From the NCBI GenBank assembly GCA_036678685.1, contig JAZIHH010000031.1:1-43986 (forward strand): 43,986 nucleotides of DNA. The letters are read 5' to 3'. Below, piece by piece: positions 1-8,142 of this stretch (within the stretch, counting starts at the first letter, position 1; every line of letters begins with the position of its first letter). The notes beneath the pieces were generated by a model. That model did no database searches, was not told the DNA's origin, and saw only the letters and a list, made by a program, of their open reading frames with translations. The stretch is from JAZIHH01 sp036678685. Its GTDB lineage: Bacteria; Bacillota; UBA4882; UBA10575. The position numbers were made by a program, and so were the translations under genes.

Positions 1-120
1 ATACTTGACACAATCAAATTTTTTGGACTCGCCCGTGCTTTTCAAATCGGCAATTGTTTTTCCATCCTTGGTACGGTATTTCTGTATCTTCATAGTTTCA
101 GGAGAGGGTTTACCAGACAT
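1..120 (-). CDS. possible N-terminus of a divergent gene running off the left edge (partial)
   Basis: The minus strand is open from an ATG at 120 to the window edge, 40 codons without a stop. The translation is rich in Lys, Asp and Thr and reads like a normal basic protein start (KIQKYRTKDGKTIADLKS is part of it). An internal ATG lies at 93. The overlap with the start of the plus-strand NadC-like gene at 119 means the two would be divergent. I do not recognise the family, and the piece is too short to decide whether it is real. Confidence 0.25.
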   Translation of the reverse strand, partial: MSGKPSPETMKIQKYRTKDGKTIADLKSTGESKKFDCVKY

Positions 121-937
121 GGGCACCGACCTTAGAACTGACATTAGAGATGAGATTTTCCGCAGCGTGGCCGGTGTACAGGTGACCGCCGCCCTCATCG
201 CCGAGGAGGAAGGGATGGTAACCCGTCTTTCTCCAGCGGCTGAGGCTGCCCGTGAGCTTGGGCTGCACTGTGAATTGCTGGTGGAAGACGACACCATAGT
301 CCGGCCGGGGCAACCCCTTTTGCAGGTTACGGGAACTCCGAAAGCCGTGGTGAAAGCCGAGGAGATCCTGATCGGGATGATTGCCAAGCCCTCCGGAATT
401 TGTACCGCCGCCCGCGCCGCCTTGCAGGCGGCGGCCGGTAAAATTGAAGTGGTTGCCGGCGCCTGGAAAAAGCTCCCCTTGGAAGTCCGCCATGAATACC
501 GGAGGCTGGTCGCGAAGACCGGGATTAAAATCCGAATTAGCGAAGATTCCTTTATCTACCTGGATAAAAATTATGTGCGAATCTTCGGCGGCGTGCAGGA
601 AACTTTGACAGCGGTAAGAAAAATAAAAGAAGGGCTCCGGGTTGTACAGATCAGGGGCGAGTACAAACCGGTGGAAAAAGAGGCCGTCACGGCGGTCCTG
701 GCAGGCGCCTCGATCATTATGGTAGACACCGGGGAAAAAGAGGATTTACGCCGGGTGGTCGCCGCCCTGACTGAGAAAGGCCTGCGCCATCGGGTTAAAG
801 TAGCTTTTGCCGGCAATATCAAGATCGAGGATATTCCCGGGCTGGCCGGGGCCGGTGCGGATATTCTTGACATAGGCACGGCCATCATTGATGCCCCGAT
901 GCTGAAAGTGAAGTTTGATGTTATTCATGTAGAGTAG
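119..937 (+). CDS. NadC/ModD-like type II phosphoribosyltransferase with altered active site
   Basis: The 272-residue protein has the quinolinate phosphoribosyltransferase layout. An N-terminal open-faced sandwich domain contains the EEEGMV and VRPGQPLL segments, and a barrel domain ends in GADILDIGTAIIDAP and LKVKFDVI. The usual NadC motif (TRKT..PGLR) is replaced by WKKLPLEVR, and the usual KDNH segment by LDKNY, so quinolinate chemistry is doubtful. I chose the ATG at 119 because AGGAGAGGG lies upstream and IRDEIFRSV then sits where NadC proteins begin. The frame is open further upstream, but that part looks non-coding. It is followed by a repeat block and a gene with a molybdopterin-binding domain, so a ModD-like role in molybdenum or cofactor metabolism is possible. 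That role is inferred from context only. Confidence 0.75.
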   Translation: MGTDLRTDIRDEIFRSVAGVQVTAALIAEEEGMVTRLSPAAEAARELGLHCELLVEDDTIVRPGQPLLQVTGTPKAVVKAEEILIGMIAKPSGICTAARAALQAAAGKIEVVAGAWKKLPLEVRHEYRRLVAKTGIKIRISEDSFIYLDKNYVRIFGGVQETLTAVRKIKEGLRVVQIRGEYKPVEKEAVTAVLAGASIIMVDTGEKEDLRRVVAALTEKGLRHRVKVAFAGNIKIEDIPGLAGAGADILDIGTAIIDAPMLKVKFDVIHVE

Positions 938-943
938 ATGTCA

Positions 944-1117
944 CGAGCGATTAGCGACGAGCAACGAGCGACCAGTGCCGAGCGGCGAGCGGCGTGACGA
1001 GCGACGAGTAACGAACAACGAGCATTCGGGCATCGAGCAACCAGCGACGAGCAACGAACAACGAGTAACCAGCGACGAGCGACGAGTAACCAGCAACGAG
1101 CAACGAGCAACGAGCAT
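944..1117. repeat. degenerate heptamer tandem repeat (CGAGCAA type), about 25 units
   Basis: The intergenic stretch is built from 7-bp units close to CGAGCAA or CGAGCGA, with variants such as CCAGCGA, CGAGTAA and CGAACAA. The pattern drifts in the middle (about 990-1050) and is cleanest at the right end. Both strands carry spurious open frames across it because 21 bp codes for seven residues. A second, shorter block of the same repeat lies at 39259-39311, so this is a dispersed family. Confidence 0.85.
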
Positions 1118-1145
1118 TTGCATCTTTAGATAAGGAAGAAAAGAA

Positions 1146-2038
1146 ATGGAACTGAATTTGTTTGGCAAAAAAGAGCTTTGGCTTTATGGTATTACTCTGA
1201 ACAAGGTAAACCTGGGTGCTCTGGCCTCAGTGGTCGCTGATGTTTTACAGTTGCCCCGGGAAAAAGTTTTCGTCGTGGATGCCGGAACCGACCATGTTAC
1301 CTTGGATTTATTGTGCGACAGGATCAAGGCGGAACAAATTCTGGGCCGGGAAAAAGAATTACTGGCCGCCCTCGCCTCCGTGCCGGGCATCACCCTGTCC
1401 GACGGGGCAACGATCCATGCCGAGGGAATTTTAGGTTTTATCTCCTGTAACCCGGAGACGGCCGGAGAGGCTCTTAACCGCAGTAACAAAATGTATAAGG
1501 AACTTGTGCAACGCCTTAAAAAAAGGGTTGTTATCTTTTCCACCGGCAGTGAAGTGGCGGCCGGCTTAATCGAAGATACCAATTCCCCCTGGTTGATGGA
1601 GGTTTTCCAGGCCCGGGAATATCTGGCCCGGAAGGGGGGGTGCTTTCCGATGATCAGGAAGCAATTGCCGGTGCTTTGCGCCGGGCGGCAGTGGAAGGCT
1701 ATGGTTTGGCCATTACGACGGGCGGGGTAGGAGCGGAAGGCAAAGATTGTACGGTGGAAGCCCTTCTTAAGGTGGACCCCGAAGCGGAGACCCGTTACCT
1801 GGTTTACTTTAAGGAGGGGACGGGAAGGCATGTTAAACCCGGGGTGAGGATCGGAGTAGGCCGGCTCGAGCATATGCTGATTGTCACTCTTCCCGGTCCC
1901 CATAACGAGGTTCGTGCCCTGACCCCGGTTTTATTGGCGGGAATGGAGAAAGGGCTGGATTGTGCGGCTTTGGCCGATGCCCTGGCCGAAGGCTGGCGGG
2001 CCCGTTTCCTTTACCGTCGCATGTCACATGGGGGATAA
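1146..2038 (+). pseudogene. MoaB/CinA-type molybdopterin-binding-domain protein, frameshifted in a G run
   Basis: Two overlapping reading frames make one protein. The first (from ATG 1146) gives an N-terminal domain of about 110 residues, then the start of a MoaB/MogA/CinA-like fold with STGSEV and DTNSPWL. The second, from about 1640, continues with LSDDQEAIAGAL, ITTGGVG and the C-terminal part. In family members TG-E---G-I-DTNS and TTGG-G belong to one domain, so the break is within it. The frames would join if the run of seven G at 1634-1640 had eight. Either a base is missing from the sequence or the gene is inactive. The domain binds molybdopterin in MoaB, MogA and MoeA, and the role of the N-terminal domain is unknown to me. 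A Shine-Dalgarno-like AAGGAAG precedes the start. Confidence 0.7.
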
Positions 2039-2173
2039 TTTTTCTGTGGCGCCCGGTTAAAGGTTTCCGGCGGGAGGCACTTGGTTATGATCCCGGTTCG
2101 ACACAGCCCTTATTCTAAAGTTATGGTTAAGCAATTATTGTCTAGAAGGACAATTTAAACCAAGGTAGAATTA

Positions 2174-2210
2174 TCCTAATTGTAAGAATATTATGTATAA
2201 TAAATTAGGA
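2174..2210 (+). promoter_or_regulatory. promoter region and candidate operator of the IclR gene
   Basis: A TATAAT hexamer lies at 2196-2201, but the -35 is poor. An 8-bp inverted repeat, TCCTAATT (2174-2181) and AATTAGGA (2203-2210), brackets this -10, and its right arm enters the Shine-Dalgarno sequence AGGAGAGG. The arrangement suits a self-regulating repressor, which is common in IclR regulators, but this is inference. Confidence 0.35.
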
Positions 2211-2220
2211 GAGGATTTTT

Positions 2221-3015
2221 TTGTGTCCCGAGGAAACCAAAAATACCATCGAAAAAGCCTTAAAGCTTCTTGACTTGTTTACTGCGGATAAACCGCGCTG
2301 GAGACTGTCGGAGATGGCCCGGGAGGTGGAAATCCCCAAACCCACCATTTACCGCTGGCTTTCCGCTCTGGAACGGGCGGGGTTTGTCGCCCAGGATCCC
2401 AAAACCAAATCCTATACTCTGGGCTACAAACTAATTGAACTGGGAAACGCGGCCCGTGACCAAATAGATCTGGCCGCCGTTGCTTTACCGTATATGGAGC
2501 AACTGCGTGACCGTTGCGGCGAATCCGTCCACTTGACTGTGGTGATTAACGGGGAGGGCGTCTACTTAGAAAAGGTCGATACTGATCATCCCATCCGGCT
2601 CTGGACCCGCCTTAGCGACCGGGGACCGCTTCATGCCGGAGCCTCGCGGACGATTTTAATGGCTTATTTGCCCGAAGAAGAGATTGATCGGATCATTGCC
2701 CGGGGACTTAAAAAATTTACCGACAAGACTGTCACCAATCCTGAAAAACTAAAGGAGAAACTTCGCCGGATCCGGCAGCAAGGTTGGGCGGTAAGCAAGG
2801 GCGAGGTGTTTTCCGATTCCGCCAGTATTGCCGCACCGATCTATAACGATAAAGGCGAAGTCATCGCCGGAATAAGCGTAGGAGGGCCCATTAACCGGTT
2901 TACTGAAGAACGCATTAAGGAAATTCTCCCCATGGTCGTGGAGACGGCCGGGCTGATCTCCAGGAATCTGGGATACAACCCTGAACGCAGGCAAGATTTT
3001 CTGGCCGCCAATTGA
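2221..3015 (+). CDS. IclR-family transcriptional regulator
   Basis: The 264-residue protein has the standard IclR length and layout. A winged helix-turn-helix covers roughly residues 8-65, with LSEMAREVEIPKPTIYRWL as the recognition region. It is followed by the effector-binding domain with ESVHLTVV, GPLHAGASRTILMAYL, GWAVSKGEV and SIAAPIY. Members bind small acids or sugars and control adjacent catabolic genes. Here the ligand is unknown. The TTG start at 2221 is placed by AGGAGAGG seven bases upstream. The preceding gene pair (NadC-like, molybdopterin-type) is a candidate target but is not clearly co-transcribed. Confidence 0.9.
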   Translation: MCPEETKNTIEKALKLLDLFTADKPRWRLSEMAREVEIPKPTIYRWLSALERAGFVAQDPKTKSYTLGYKLIELGNAARDQIDLAAVALPYMEQLRDRCGESVHLTVVINGEGVYLEKVDTDHPIRLWTRLSDRGPLHAGASRTILMAYLPEEEIDRIIARGLKKFTDKTVTNPEKLKEKLRRIRQQGWAVSKGEVFSDSASIAAPIYNDKGEVIAGISVGGPINRFTEERIKEILPMVVETAGLISRNLGYNPERRQDFLAAN

Positions 3016-3070
3016 TCCTTTTCTGTTTATGTTATATATAGGAGGAAAACACAGGCCGACGGGAGGGGAG

Positions 3071-3262
3071 ATGATGAAACCCCGCGAACTGGAGAAAATG
3101 TTGGAAGGAAAGGTTGTGCAAAAGGCCGAACTCAACCATGGTGGCTTAAAGCTGTTTTTTACCGACGGGACAAGTTTTCACCGGGAAAAAACCTGCGAAG
3201 GGGAAGTGATGGCCGTTTTGTACGGAAAAGACGGGACTCCTGTGGCGGCGGTGAGGATTTAG
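3071..3262 (+). CDS. small conserved-looking protein of unknown function
   Basis: This is a 63-residue protein of alternating charged and hydrophobic residues (LEKMLEGKVVQKAELNHGG, then LFFTDGTSF) that probably forms a small beta-rich fold. GGGAGGGGAG touches the two adjacent ATG codons at 3071 and 3074, and 3074 has the better spacing. The frame is open back to 3029 but lacks a ribosome site there. It ends two bases before the convergent tcdA gene. No family recognised. Confidence 0.55.
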   Translation: MMKPRELEKMLEGKVVQKAELNHGGLKLFFTDGTSFHREKTCEGEVMAVLYGKDGTPVAAVRI

Positions 3263-3264
3263 GT

Positions 3265-3978
3265 TTACCTGTTCCGCTCCAGCATCGCAAGATCCCGGAT
3301 CACTTCTCCCGCGAGGAGCAAACCGGCAATGGCCGGCAGGTAGGGGACAGTACCGGGTACGGAAGAGGGCGGAGAGGGTTTAATTGGTTTTTCGGTGGAA
3401 AAAACCACCTTTACGCCATGGGTTATCCCCTTCTTGCGCAGGGCAAGCCGGACCGCCCGGGCCAGAGGACAGGTATGGGTTTTGCTGATGTCATCGACCC
3501 GGAAAGCCAGGGGGTTGAGTTTGTTTCCTGTTCCCATTGAGGAAATGAGCGGGATCCCTTTTTCCCGGCAATAACAGATGAGGGATACCTTGGCTGTAAC
3601 GTTGTCCACCGCATCCACTACATAGGAAAGGTCACCGCCGAGGAGAGCAGGGATGTTGTCCGGCCCGGCAAACTCCTGCCTGGTCTCTACTTTTGCCCCG
3701 GGATTTATGGCCTTCACCCTTTCGGCTGTCACCTCAACCTTGGGTCTACCGTAATTTCCCTCCAGGGCGTGAATTTGCCGGTTGGTATTGGTAAGACAGA
3801 TCGTATCGTGGTCCACCAGGAGCAGACGGCCGATGCCCGCCCGGGCCAACGCTTCGACGGCGTAAGAACCCACACCCCCCAGGCCGATGACGGCCACCCT
3901 TTGTTCAAAAAGCCGGGAAAGAATCTCCGGACCCAACAGGATCTCCGTACGGCTGAAACGCAACCGGCTTTCTTCCAT
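3265..3978 (-). CDS. tcdA: tRNA threonylcarbamoyladenosine dehydratase (TcdA/CsdL), ThiF/MoeB fold
   Basis: This E1-like enzyme uses ATP to cyclise the N6-threonylcarbamoyl group of t6A37 in tRNAs. The nucleotide-binding loop GLGGVGS is near residues 32-38. VDHDTICLTNTNRQ follows, as in TcdA, with VVDAVDN and GNKLNP further on and the C-terminal GTVPYLPAIAGLLLA. The start is ATG 3978 because GGAGG lies five bases upstream. The upstream in-frame GTG at 3990 would contain that site. The 237-residue length fits the family. It converges with the 3071 gene with only two bases between their stops. Confidence 0.9.
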   Translation of the reverse strand: MEESRLRFSRTEILLGPEILSRLFEQRVAVIGLGGVGSYAVEALARAGIGRLLLVDHDTICLTNTNRQIHALEGNYGRPKVEVTAERVKAINPGAKVETRQEFAGPDNIPALLGGDLSYVVDAVDNVTAKVSLICYCREKGIPLISSMGTGNKLNPLAFRVDDISKTHTCPLARAVRLALRKKGITHGVKVVFSTEKPIKPSPPSSVPGTVPYLPAIAGLLLAGEVIRDLAMLERNR

Positions 3979-4032
3979 GCTTACCTCCACGCAGAGATTT
4001 TTGTTTATAGATAGATTAGATGTTGCTACCCG

Positions 4033-4485
4033 CTAATCTTCCCCGGCGACCGGCTTTTCCTCTTTTTCTTTGGGCAACTGTTTTTCTTTGGGCAATTGAA
4101 TACCATCGACATGGATATTAACGGCCGTGACGTTAAAACCGGTGGTCTCTTCAACCGCCCGGCGAACAGAGTCCTGTAATCTCTCCGCCACTTCGGGAAT
4201 TTTGGCGCCGTACTCGACAATGATATTCAGATCAAGGATGATTTCGTCATCCACCTGCTGAACCTTAATCCCCTTCGTCAGATCACGTTGGCCCAGTTTT
4301 TCCGCAAGACCGCCCACCAAACCGACACTCATGCCGGCGACCCCCGGAACCTTGCTGGCGGCGATCCCGGCCACCTTGCCGATTACTTCCGGGGAAATAC
4401 TTATGTTGTCCATTTTCATTTTAGGAAGGTCGTTCCCGGGAAGAGATTTTTCGGTCTCCTTTTTTTCCCCAGCCAATTCCAGCAC
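4033..4485 (-). CDS. Asp23/Gls24 family envelope stress protein
   Basis: The family core is clear: ISPEVIGKVAGIAASKVPGVAGM, then VDDEIILDLNIIVEYG, IPEVAERLQDSVRRAVE and V--VNIHVDGI. Family members (YloU, YqhY, AmaP partners) are cytoplasmic or membrane-associated and linked to the cell envelope or lipid homeostasis. The acidic, Lys-rich tail contains the hexapeptide QLPKEK twice in tandem, an 18-bp duplication. The GTG at 4485 is abutted by AAAAGGGG; the in-frame TTG at 4476 has better spacing from that site and may be the true start. About 150 residues. Confidence 0.85.
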   Translation of the reverse strand: MLELAGEKKETEKSLPGNDLPKMKMDNISISPEVIGKVAGIAASKVPGVAGMSVGLVGGLAEKLGQRDLTKGIKVQQVDDEIILDLNIIVEYGAKIPEVAERLQDSVRRAVEETTGFNVTAVNIHVDGIQLPKEKQLPKEKEEKPVAGED

Positions 4486-4733
4486 CCCTTTTGATAAAAT
4501 TTACTATAAAAGACAAAGTTAAATTCTTTTATATTATATCACAGAGGCTTGGAAACTCCAATTTTTGTTTTTTCGCGGGTCAAAAAAGGTTTTATGCGGT
4601 TCAAAAGAGAATTATCTCTTATTGTTGTTAGATTTTTATCCGGAATCACTTATTGGCTAAAACCGGACGGCCATAACAGATAGGGCAAGAGGGAAGAAAC
4701 AGGCGTTAAGCCATAAGCCAAGGGAGTGATAAA

Positions 4734-4952
4734 ATGTACAGTTATTTGACTTTAGTAAAAAATAAAGAAAATATGGACAAGGTTGCCAAACTTTTAGTCT
4801 ACTTCACCGGCGATACGGTAATGACCAACGGAGCGGTGGAGTATCGCCTTCGGCAGCTGGAAAAGATTAAAGAAATTGGTGAAGAGGAAGTATATAACAA
4901 AATCCGGGAGGAGCTAAGCAAAGATCCGGCTTACAGTAAGTATTTAACATAA
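4734..4952 (+). CDS. small hypothetical protein
   Basis: This 72-residue soluble protein is probably helical and highly charged in the second half (RLRQLEKIKEIGEEEVYNKI). AAGGGAGTG precedes the ATG. It sits alone between the divergent Asp23 gene and the ompH-like gene. No family recognised, but codon use and the ribosome site support translation. Confidence 0.6.
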   Translation: MYSYLTLVKNKENMDKVAKLLVYFTGDTVMTNGAVEYRLRQLEKIKEIGEEEVYNKIREELSKDPAYSKYLT

Positions 4953-5014
4953 CATTCCGCCTTGCTAAAAAGGGATTAATGAGTTATACTGAGCTTATTG
5001 CATAAACTCTAAAA

Positions 5015-5041
5015 AGGTGTTGATCCTCAATCCCAACACCT
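5015..5041 (+). promoter_or_regulatory. leader hairpin just upstream of the ompH-like gene
   Basis: AGGTGTTG (5015-5022) and CAACACCT (5034-5041) form a perfect 8-bp stem with an 11-nt loop. It lies immediately before the strong Shine-Dalgarno AAAGGAGG at 5044-5051. No T run follows, so it is not a terminator. It could stabilise the mRNA or affect initiation. Confidence 0.4.
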
Positions 5042-5062
5042 CAAAAGGAGGTGTCTTTCCTG

Positions 5063-5527
5063 ATGTCTGTCACCAACTGGCGGAAACCGGCCGGCGTAGC
5101 CGTATTTATTGTTCTTGTTGCCCTCCTCGTCATCGGGGCGTTAAATATAACGGCGAGGGAAAAACCGGTGATCGCCACGGTTAACTTGGACCGAATTGCA
5201 CAAGCGCATCCTGCTTTCACCGAAGCCGTTAGCGCCTACCAAGAGGAAATAGAACAGTTGCAGCAAGAAATGGAAGAAAAGATGGAAGACTTAAGCGAGG
5301 AGGAAGCCTTAAAACTCCGGGCCGAGTTGGAAACAAAATTGCAGCAACGGGCTAAAGAACTGCAACAGGAAGCCTTCGACAGCATTCAAAAGGATATTCA
5401 ACGGATCGCCGGCAAAAAGGGTTATGACTATATTGTGGTAGAAAAGATGCTTTTGACGGGCGGTCCGGCGCCAGACGCCACCGATGAATTTTTGCAGGAG
5501 ATCGAGGCTCAGAAAGGACAAAAGTGA
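5063..5527 (+). CDS. OmpH/Skp-like periplasmic chaperone homologue
   Basis: The protein has about 154 residues. One hydrophobic segment near residues 9-30 acts as an uncleaved or cleaved signal. A short beta strand (KPVIATVNLDRI) opens the OmpH domain. A long coiled coil follows (QEEIEQLQQEMEEKMEDL through KELQQEAFDSIQKDI), then the closing strand YDYIVVEKMLLTGG. This is the Skp layout. Skp holds unfolded outer-membrane proteins in the periplasm, so its presence in a Bacillota-type gene set suggests a diderm envelope. AGGAGG lies 11 bases before ATG 5063; the GTG at 5051 overlaps that site and is unlikely. Confidence 0.85.
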   Translation: MSVTNWRKPAGVAVFIVLVALLVIGALNITAREKPVIATVNLDRIAQAHPAFTEAVSAYQEEIEQLQQEMEEKMEDLSEEEALKLRAELETKLQQRAKELQQEAFDSIQKDIQRIAGKKGYDYIVVEKMLLTGGPAPDATDEFLQEIEAQKGQK

Positions 5528-5543
5528 ACCGGTGAAAAGTGAA

Positions 5544-5586
5544 CCGAAGAAAAAACCTGCCGGATGCCGGCAGGTTTTTTCTTCGG
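5544..5586 (+). terminator. strong intrinsic terminator after the ompH-like gene
   Basis: A perfect inverted repeat of 20 bp with a 3-nt loop (ATG) has its core in AACCTGCCGG and CCGGCAGGTT. It is flanked by A6 on the left and T6 on the right, so it can terminate in both directions. It begins about 16 bases after the ompH-like stop codon. Confidence 0.9.
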
Positions 5587-5589
5587 CGG

Positions 5590-5748
5590 ATGCGGCCCGC
5601 CGTGGCGCTTCGTTTATTGACGGGTCTACCAATTCTGTTTATACTGGGATCAAGATCAAGAACGGTGCCGGCTATTGCCCAAACCGGAGCCGCGGCGGGC
5701 CGAAGCCCGGCGGGGGCCCGGGGTGAAAATAAAGGGAAGGGAGAATGA
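5590..5748 (+). CDS. possible small exported peptide ORF upstream of proA
   Basis: An ATG at 5590 opens a 52-codon frame with a signal-peptide-like start (basic, then LRLLTGLPILFILGS) and an Ala/Gly-rich tail. Its stop overlaps the proA start region. There is no good ribosome site, because the terminator lies immediately upstream. I regard it as doubtful, and it could simply be the GC-rich proA leader. Confidence 0.2.
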   Translation: MRPAVALRLLTGLPILFILGSRSRTVPAIAQTGAAAGRSPAGARGENKGKGE

Positions 5749-7046
5749 TTATGAACATGGAGAAACTGGCGCGCGCCGTAAAGGAATCCTCCATCAAGCT
5801 GGCCGGGATAGGAACGGAACGTAAAAACAAAGCGTTGGCGCAAATTGCTCAAGCGCTGAAGGAAAAAGAAGCAGAGATTATCCAGGCCAACCGGCAGGAC
5901 CTGGTACGAAGCGAAAGGGAAAAACTGCCTGCCCCTCTTTTAAAGAGACTAAAATTTGATGAAGGAAAGATCGCCGAAGTAATCGACGGCATCCACAGCT
6001 TAATTGGACTGGAGGATCCGGTGGGGAAGACCCTGCTCGCCACGGAACTCGACGACGGACTGGAACTCTACAAAGTAACCTGTCCGATTGGGGTGATCGG
6101 GGTGATCTTTGAGTCTCGGCCGGACGCCCTGGTGCAGATCGCCACCCTTTGCCTGAAAAGTGGAAACGGAGTCCTGCTAAAGGGAGGGTCGGAAGCACAG
6201 GAAACCAACAGGATTTTGGCCGGGATTATCATTGCGGCTGCCGAACAAGCCGGTATCCCCCCAAACTGGGCTGCGCTTTTGGAGACCCGTGAGGATGTAA
6301 GGGAAATGCTGAAAATGGACCGCTATATCGATCTGATTATTCCAAGGGGCTCCAATGATTTCGTCCGTTACATCATGGACAACTCGCGAATTCCGGTATT
6401 GGGACATGCCGACGGGATCTGCCATTGCTACGTGGATGCCGGGGCGGACCTGGAAATGGCGGCGCAAATTGTTGTCGATGCGAAAACCCAATATGTGGCG
6501 GTATGCAACGCCCTGGAAACTCTTTTGGTCCATGAAAGCGTGGCGCCGGAGTTTCTGCCCGCGGTTAAAAGGTTGTTGGACGAGAAAGGGGTGGAACTGG
6601 TAGGGTGCGCCAAAACCCGGGAGGTGATTGCCGTTGGTCCCGCCACGGAGGAAGACTGGAAAACCGAGTATCTCGACTATAAGCTGGCGGTAAAAGTGGT
6701 TTCCGGGGTGGAAGAGGCTGTTGACCATATCAACACCTACGGTTCAGGACACACGGAGAGCATTATCACAAAAAGCAAGGAAAAAGCCGCTTATTTCATG
6801 GACTTTGTGGATGCGGGAAATGTTTTTTGGAACTGTTCGACCCGCTTCAGTGACGGTTTTCGTTACGGGTTCGGCGCCGAAGTGGGGATTGCCACCGGCA
6901 AGCTCCACGCCCGGGGTCCGGTAGGTTTGGAGGGTTTGGTGATTTACAAGTACCGGCTGGTCGGTAACGGCCATCTTGTCGCCGAGTACGCCAACCGTTC
7001 CCGGACTTTTAAGCATAGAAAACTTGAAAAGAAGTTTGCCTTATAG
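5745..7046 (+). CDS. proA: gamma-glutamyl phosphate reductase
   Basis: ProA reduces gamma-glutamyl phosphate to glutamate semialdehyde with NADPH, the second step of proline synthesis. The aldehyde-dehydrogenase-like fold shows PIGVIGVIFESRPDA, LLKGGSEA, RGSNDFV and the catalytic Cys near residue 254 in YVAVCNALETLLVH. GSGHTESI and FRYGFGAEVGIAT follow. The length (433) is a little above the usual 415-430. GGGAAGGGAG precedes three in-frame ATGs (5745, 5751, 5757), and 5751 has the best spacing. No proB is adjacent, so glutamate 5-kinase must be elsewhere. It overlaps the convergent nuclease-like gene by six bases. Confidence 0.95.
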   Translation: MIMNMEKLARAVKESSIKLAGIGTERKNKALAQIAQALKEKEAEIIQANRQDLVRSEREKLPAPLLKRLKFDEGKIAEVIDGIHSLIGLEDPVGKTLLATELDDGLELYKVTCPIGVIGVIFESRPDALVQIATLCLKSGNGVLLKGGSEAQETNRILAGIIIAAAEQAGIPPNWAALLETREDVREMLKMDRYIDLIIPRGSNDFVRYIMDNSRIPVLGHADGICHCYVDAGADLEMAAQIVVDAKTQYVAVCNALETLLVHESVAPEFLPAVKRLLDEKGVELVGCAKTREVIAVGPATEEDWKTEYLDYKLAVKVVSGVEEAVDHINTYGSGHTESIITKSKEKAAYFMDFVDAGNVFWNCSTRFSDGFRYGFGAEVGIATGKLHARGPVGLEGLVIYKYRLVGNGHLVAEYANRSRTFKHRKLEKKFAL

Positions 7047-7712
7047 TCCGGTTTCTTCCCCGCCAACGGTACCCGGCGGCTGACAAACCCGGCAGGGGGT
7101 GTATCCCCTGGCAACCGCTTCCGCCAGGGTCAAGGCGGATGTTTCCGCCGGGAGATAGCGGCAGCCGGCCTGGTGATAACGGGTGCCGGTTTTGGTAATA
7201 TAGACGATCGCCTTTTCTTCCCCGCCGGACGGAAAAGTGGGCGCCTCCGGCGCCCAGAGCCCAAGCCCTTTTTTTTTCGCCTTTTCCTGCAGGAGATAAA
7301 AAAGACCGCCGTATTTATCCTCCAGGGTGAGATTGGTTTTCGCCCGGCCCGTCTCCACCAGGTAGGCGTTGATAAAAACCGTGTCGGCGAAGACATAGCC
7401 GCTGGTCGGGCCGTCGCTTGTTACCGGGGCCGCTTTTTCAACCCGGACGGTTTTCCCGGTAAGGTCGGGTAAACCGGAGGCGGGGACCCCTTCCTCTTGA
7501 TCGCGGACAAGGCCGTGGTACGCCACAGGACCCAGGGATTCCACGTTGATGGTGTAACCGTCAATTACCCCGGTGACACGGAATTCGGGGAGATGGTCGG
7601 GGACGGGCCAGTTTTCAGCGATCAGCCCGGCGGCATGGGCCGGCGGGGGGTGGAGGAATAAGAAGACGGCTGTTGTTAACAGGGAAGCAAGAGCCCGCTT
7701 TCTCATTCTCAT
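7041..7712 (-). CDS. secreted staphylococcal-nuclease-like protein with degenerate active site
   Basis: The protein has a signal peptide (basic start, hydrophobic run, HAAG near residue 27). A staphylococcal-nuclease-like beta barrel follows, with VTGVIDGYTINVE, FINAYLVETGRAKTN and a helix ending KKKGLGLWAP. The C-terminal module has YITKTGTRYHQAGCRYL and YTPCRVCQPP, a Cys/His pattern often fused to such nucleases. In active family members the motif is VIDGDT followed by a VRLIGVDTPE-like strand. Here the Asp is Tyr and that strand is changed (PVAYHGL), so catalysis is doubtful. It may act as a secreted binding protein. Convergent with proA. Confidence 0.75.
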   Translation of the reverse strand: MRMRKRALASLLTTAVFLFLHPPPAHAAGLIAENWPVPDHLPEFRVTGVIDGYTINVESLGPVAYHGLVRDQEEGVPASGLPDLTGKTVRVEKAAPVTSDGPTSGYVFADTVFINAYLVETGRAKTNLTLEDKYGGLFYLLQEKAKKKGLGLWAPEAPTFPSGGEEKAIVYITKTGTRYHQAGCRYLPAETSALTLAEAVARGYTPCRVCQPPGTVGGEETGL

Positions 7713-7824
7713 CTCTCCTTGTTCCCGATGACGTCAAGATCAGGACAGGACACCTTCACACCCATATTTTATCATAAAAGGGATTATATTGAAACAATAA
7801 GCCCAAAAATGGTGTTTATGAAAT

Positions 7825-8085
7825 TTAAGGAGGTAACAAATATTTAATAAATTTTTCGCAACGGAGGAAAGGGCAGGAAAGCGGTGGGGCGCCCGGCGGG
7901 GGGTGTGCCGGGAAGCGCAAAGGGGTTCCGGGTCTTTGCTGGATTCTTACTTTTTCCCGGCCGGGTGGCCTCTTTCCATCTTTTTTTTTCTTCCAAAAGC
8001 CCTGCTCTGAACTTTTCTTCTTTTTCTCCGCAATCAGTTGTTTCATCATCTCCATCGGGTTTTTTTCCGGAATTTTCTCCGCCAT
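7825..8085 (-). CDS. small basic protein of unknown function
   Basis: An 86-codon frame starts at ATG 8085 after a good site (AGGGGG, six-base spacing). The first half is Lys/Glu-rich and helical (NPMEMMKQLIAEKKKK). The second half is Arg/Pro-rich, so the true protein may be shorter or the 3' part may have drifted. No homologue recognised. The 112 bases between it and the nuclease-like gene hold nothing else I can identify. Confidence 0.45.
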   Translation of the reverse strand: MAEKIPEKNPMEMMKQLIAEKKKKSSEQGFWKKKKDGKRPPGREKVRIQQRPGTPLRFPAHPPPGAPPLSCPFLRCEKFIKYLLPP

Positions 8086-8142
8086 AGTATTCCCCCTACT
8101 TTTGGTTTATTTAGGTTATTTATATTATATCACAACATAAAA

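Noticed and set aside
944..1117. CRISPR array
   Set aside because: Repeat unit is 7 bp without spacers; the 230-bp repeats are also not CRISPR-like.
925..1168. Minus-strand open frames across the heptamer repeat (Leu-Val-Ala-Arg-Cys-rich products)
   Set aside because: They arise from the 7-bp repeat read over 21 bases; there is no ribosome site and no protein-like composition.
2097..2103. TTCGACA (Spo0A box core on minus) upstream of the IclR gene
   Set aside because: A 7-mer expected several times by chance in this window, more than 100 bases from the gene.
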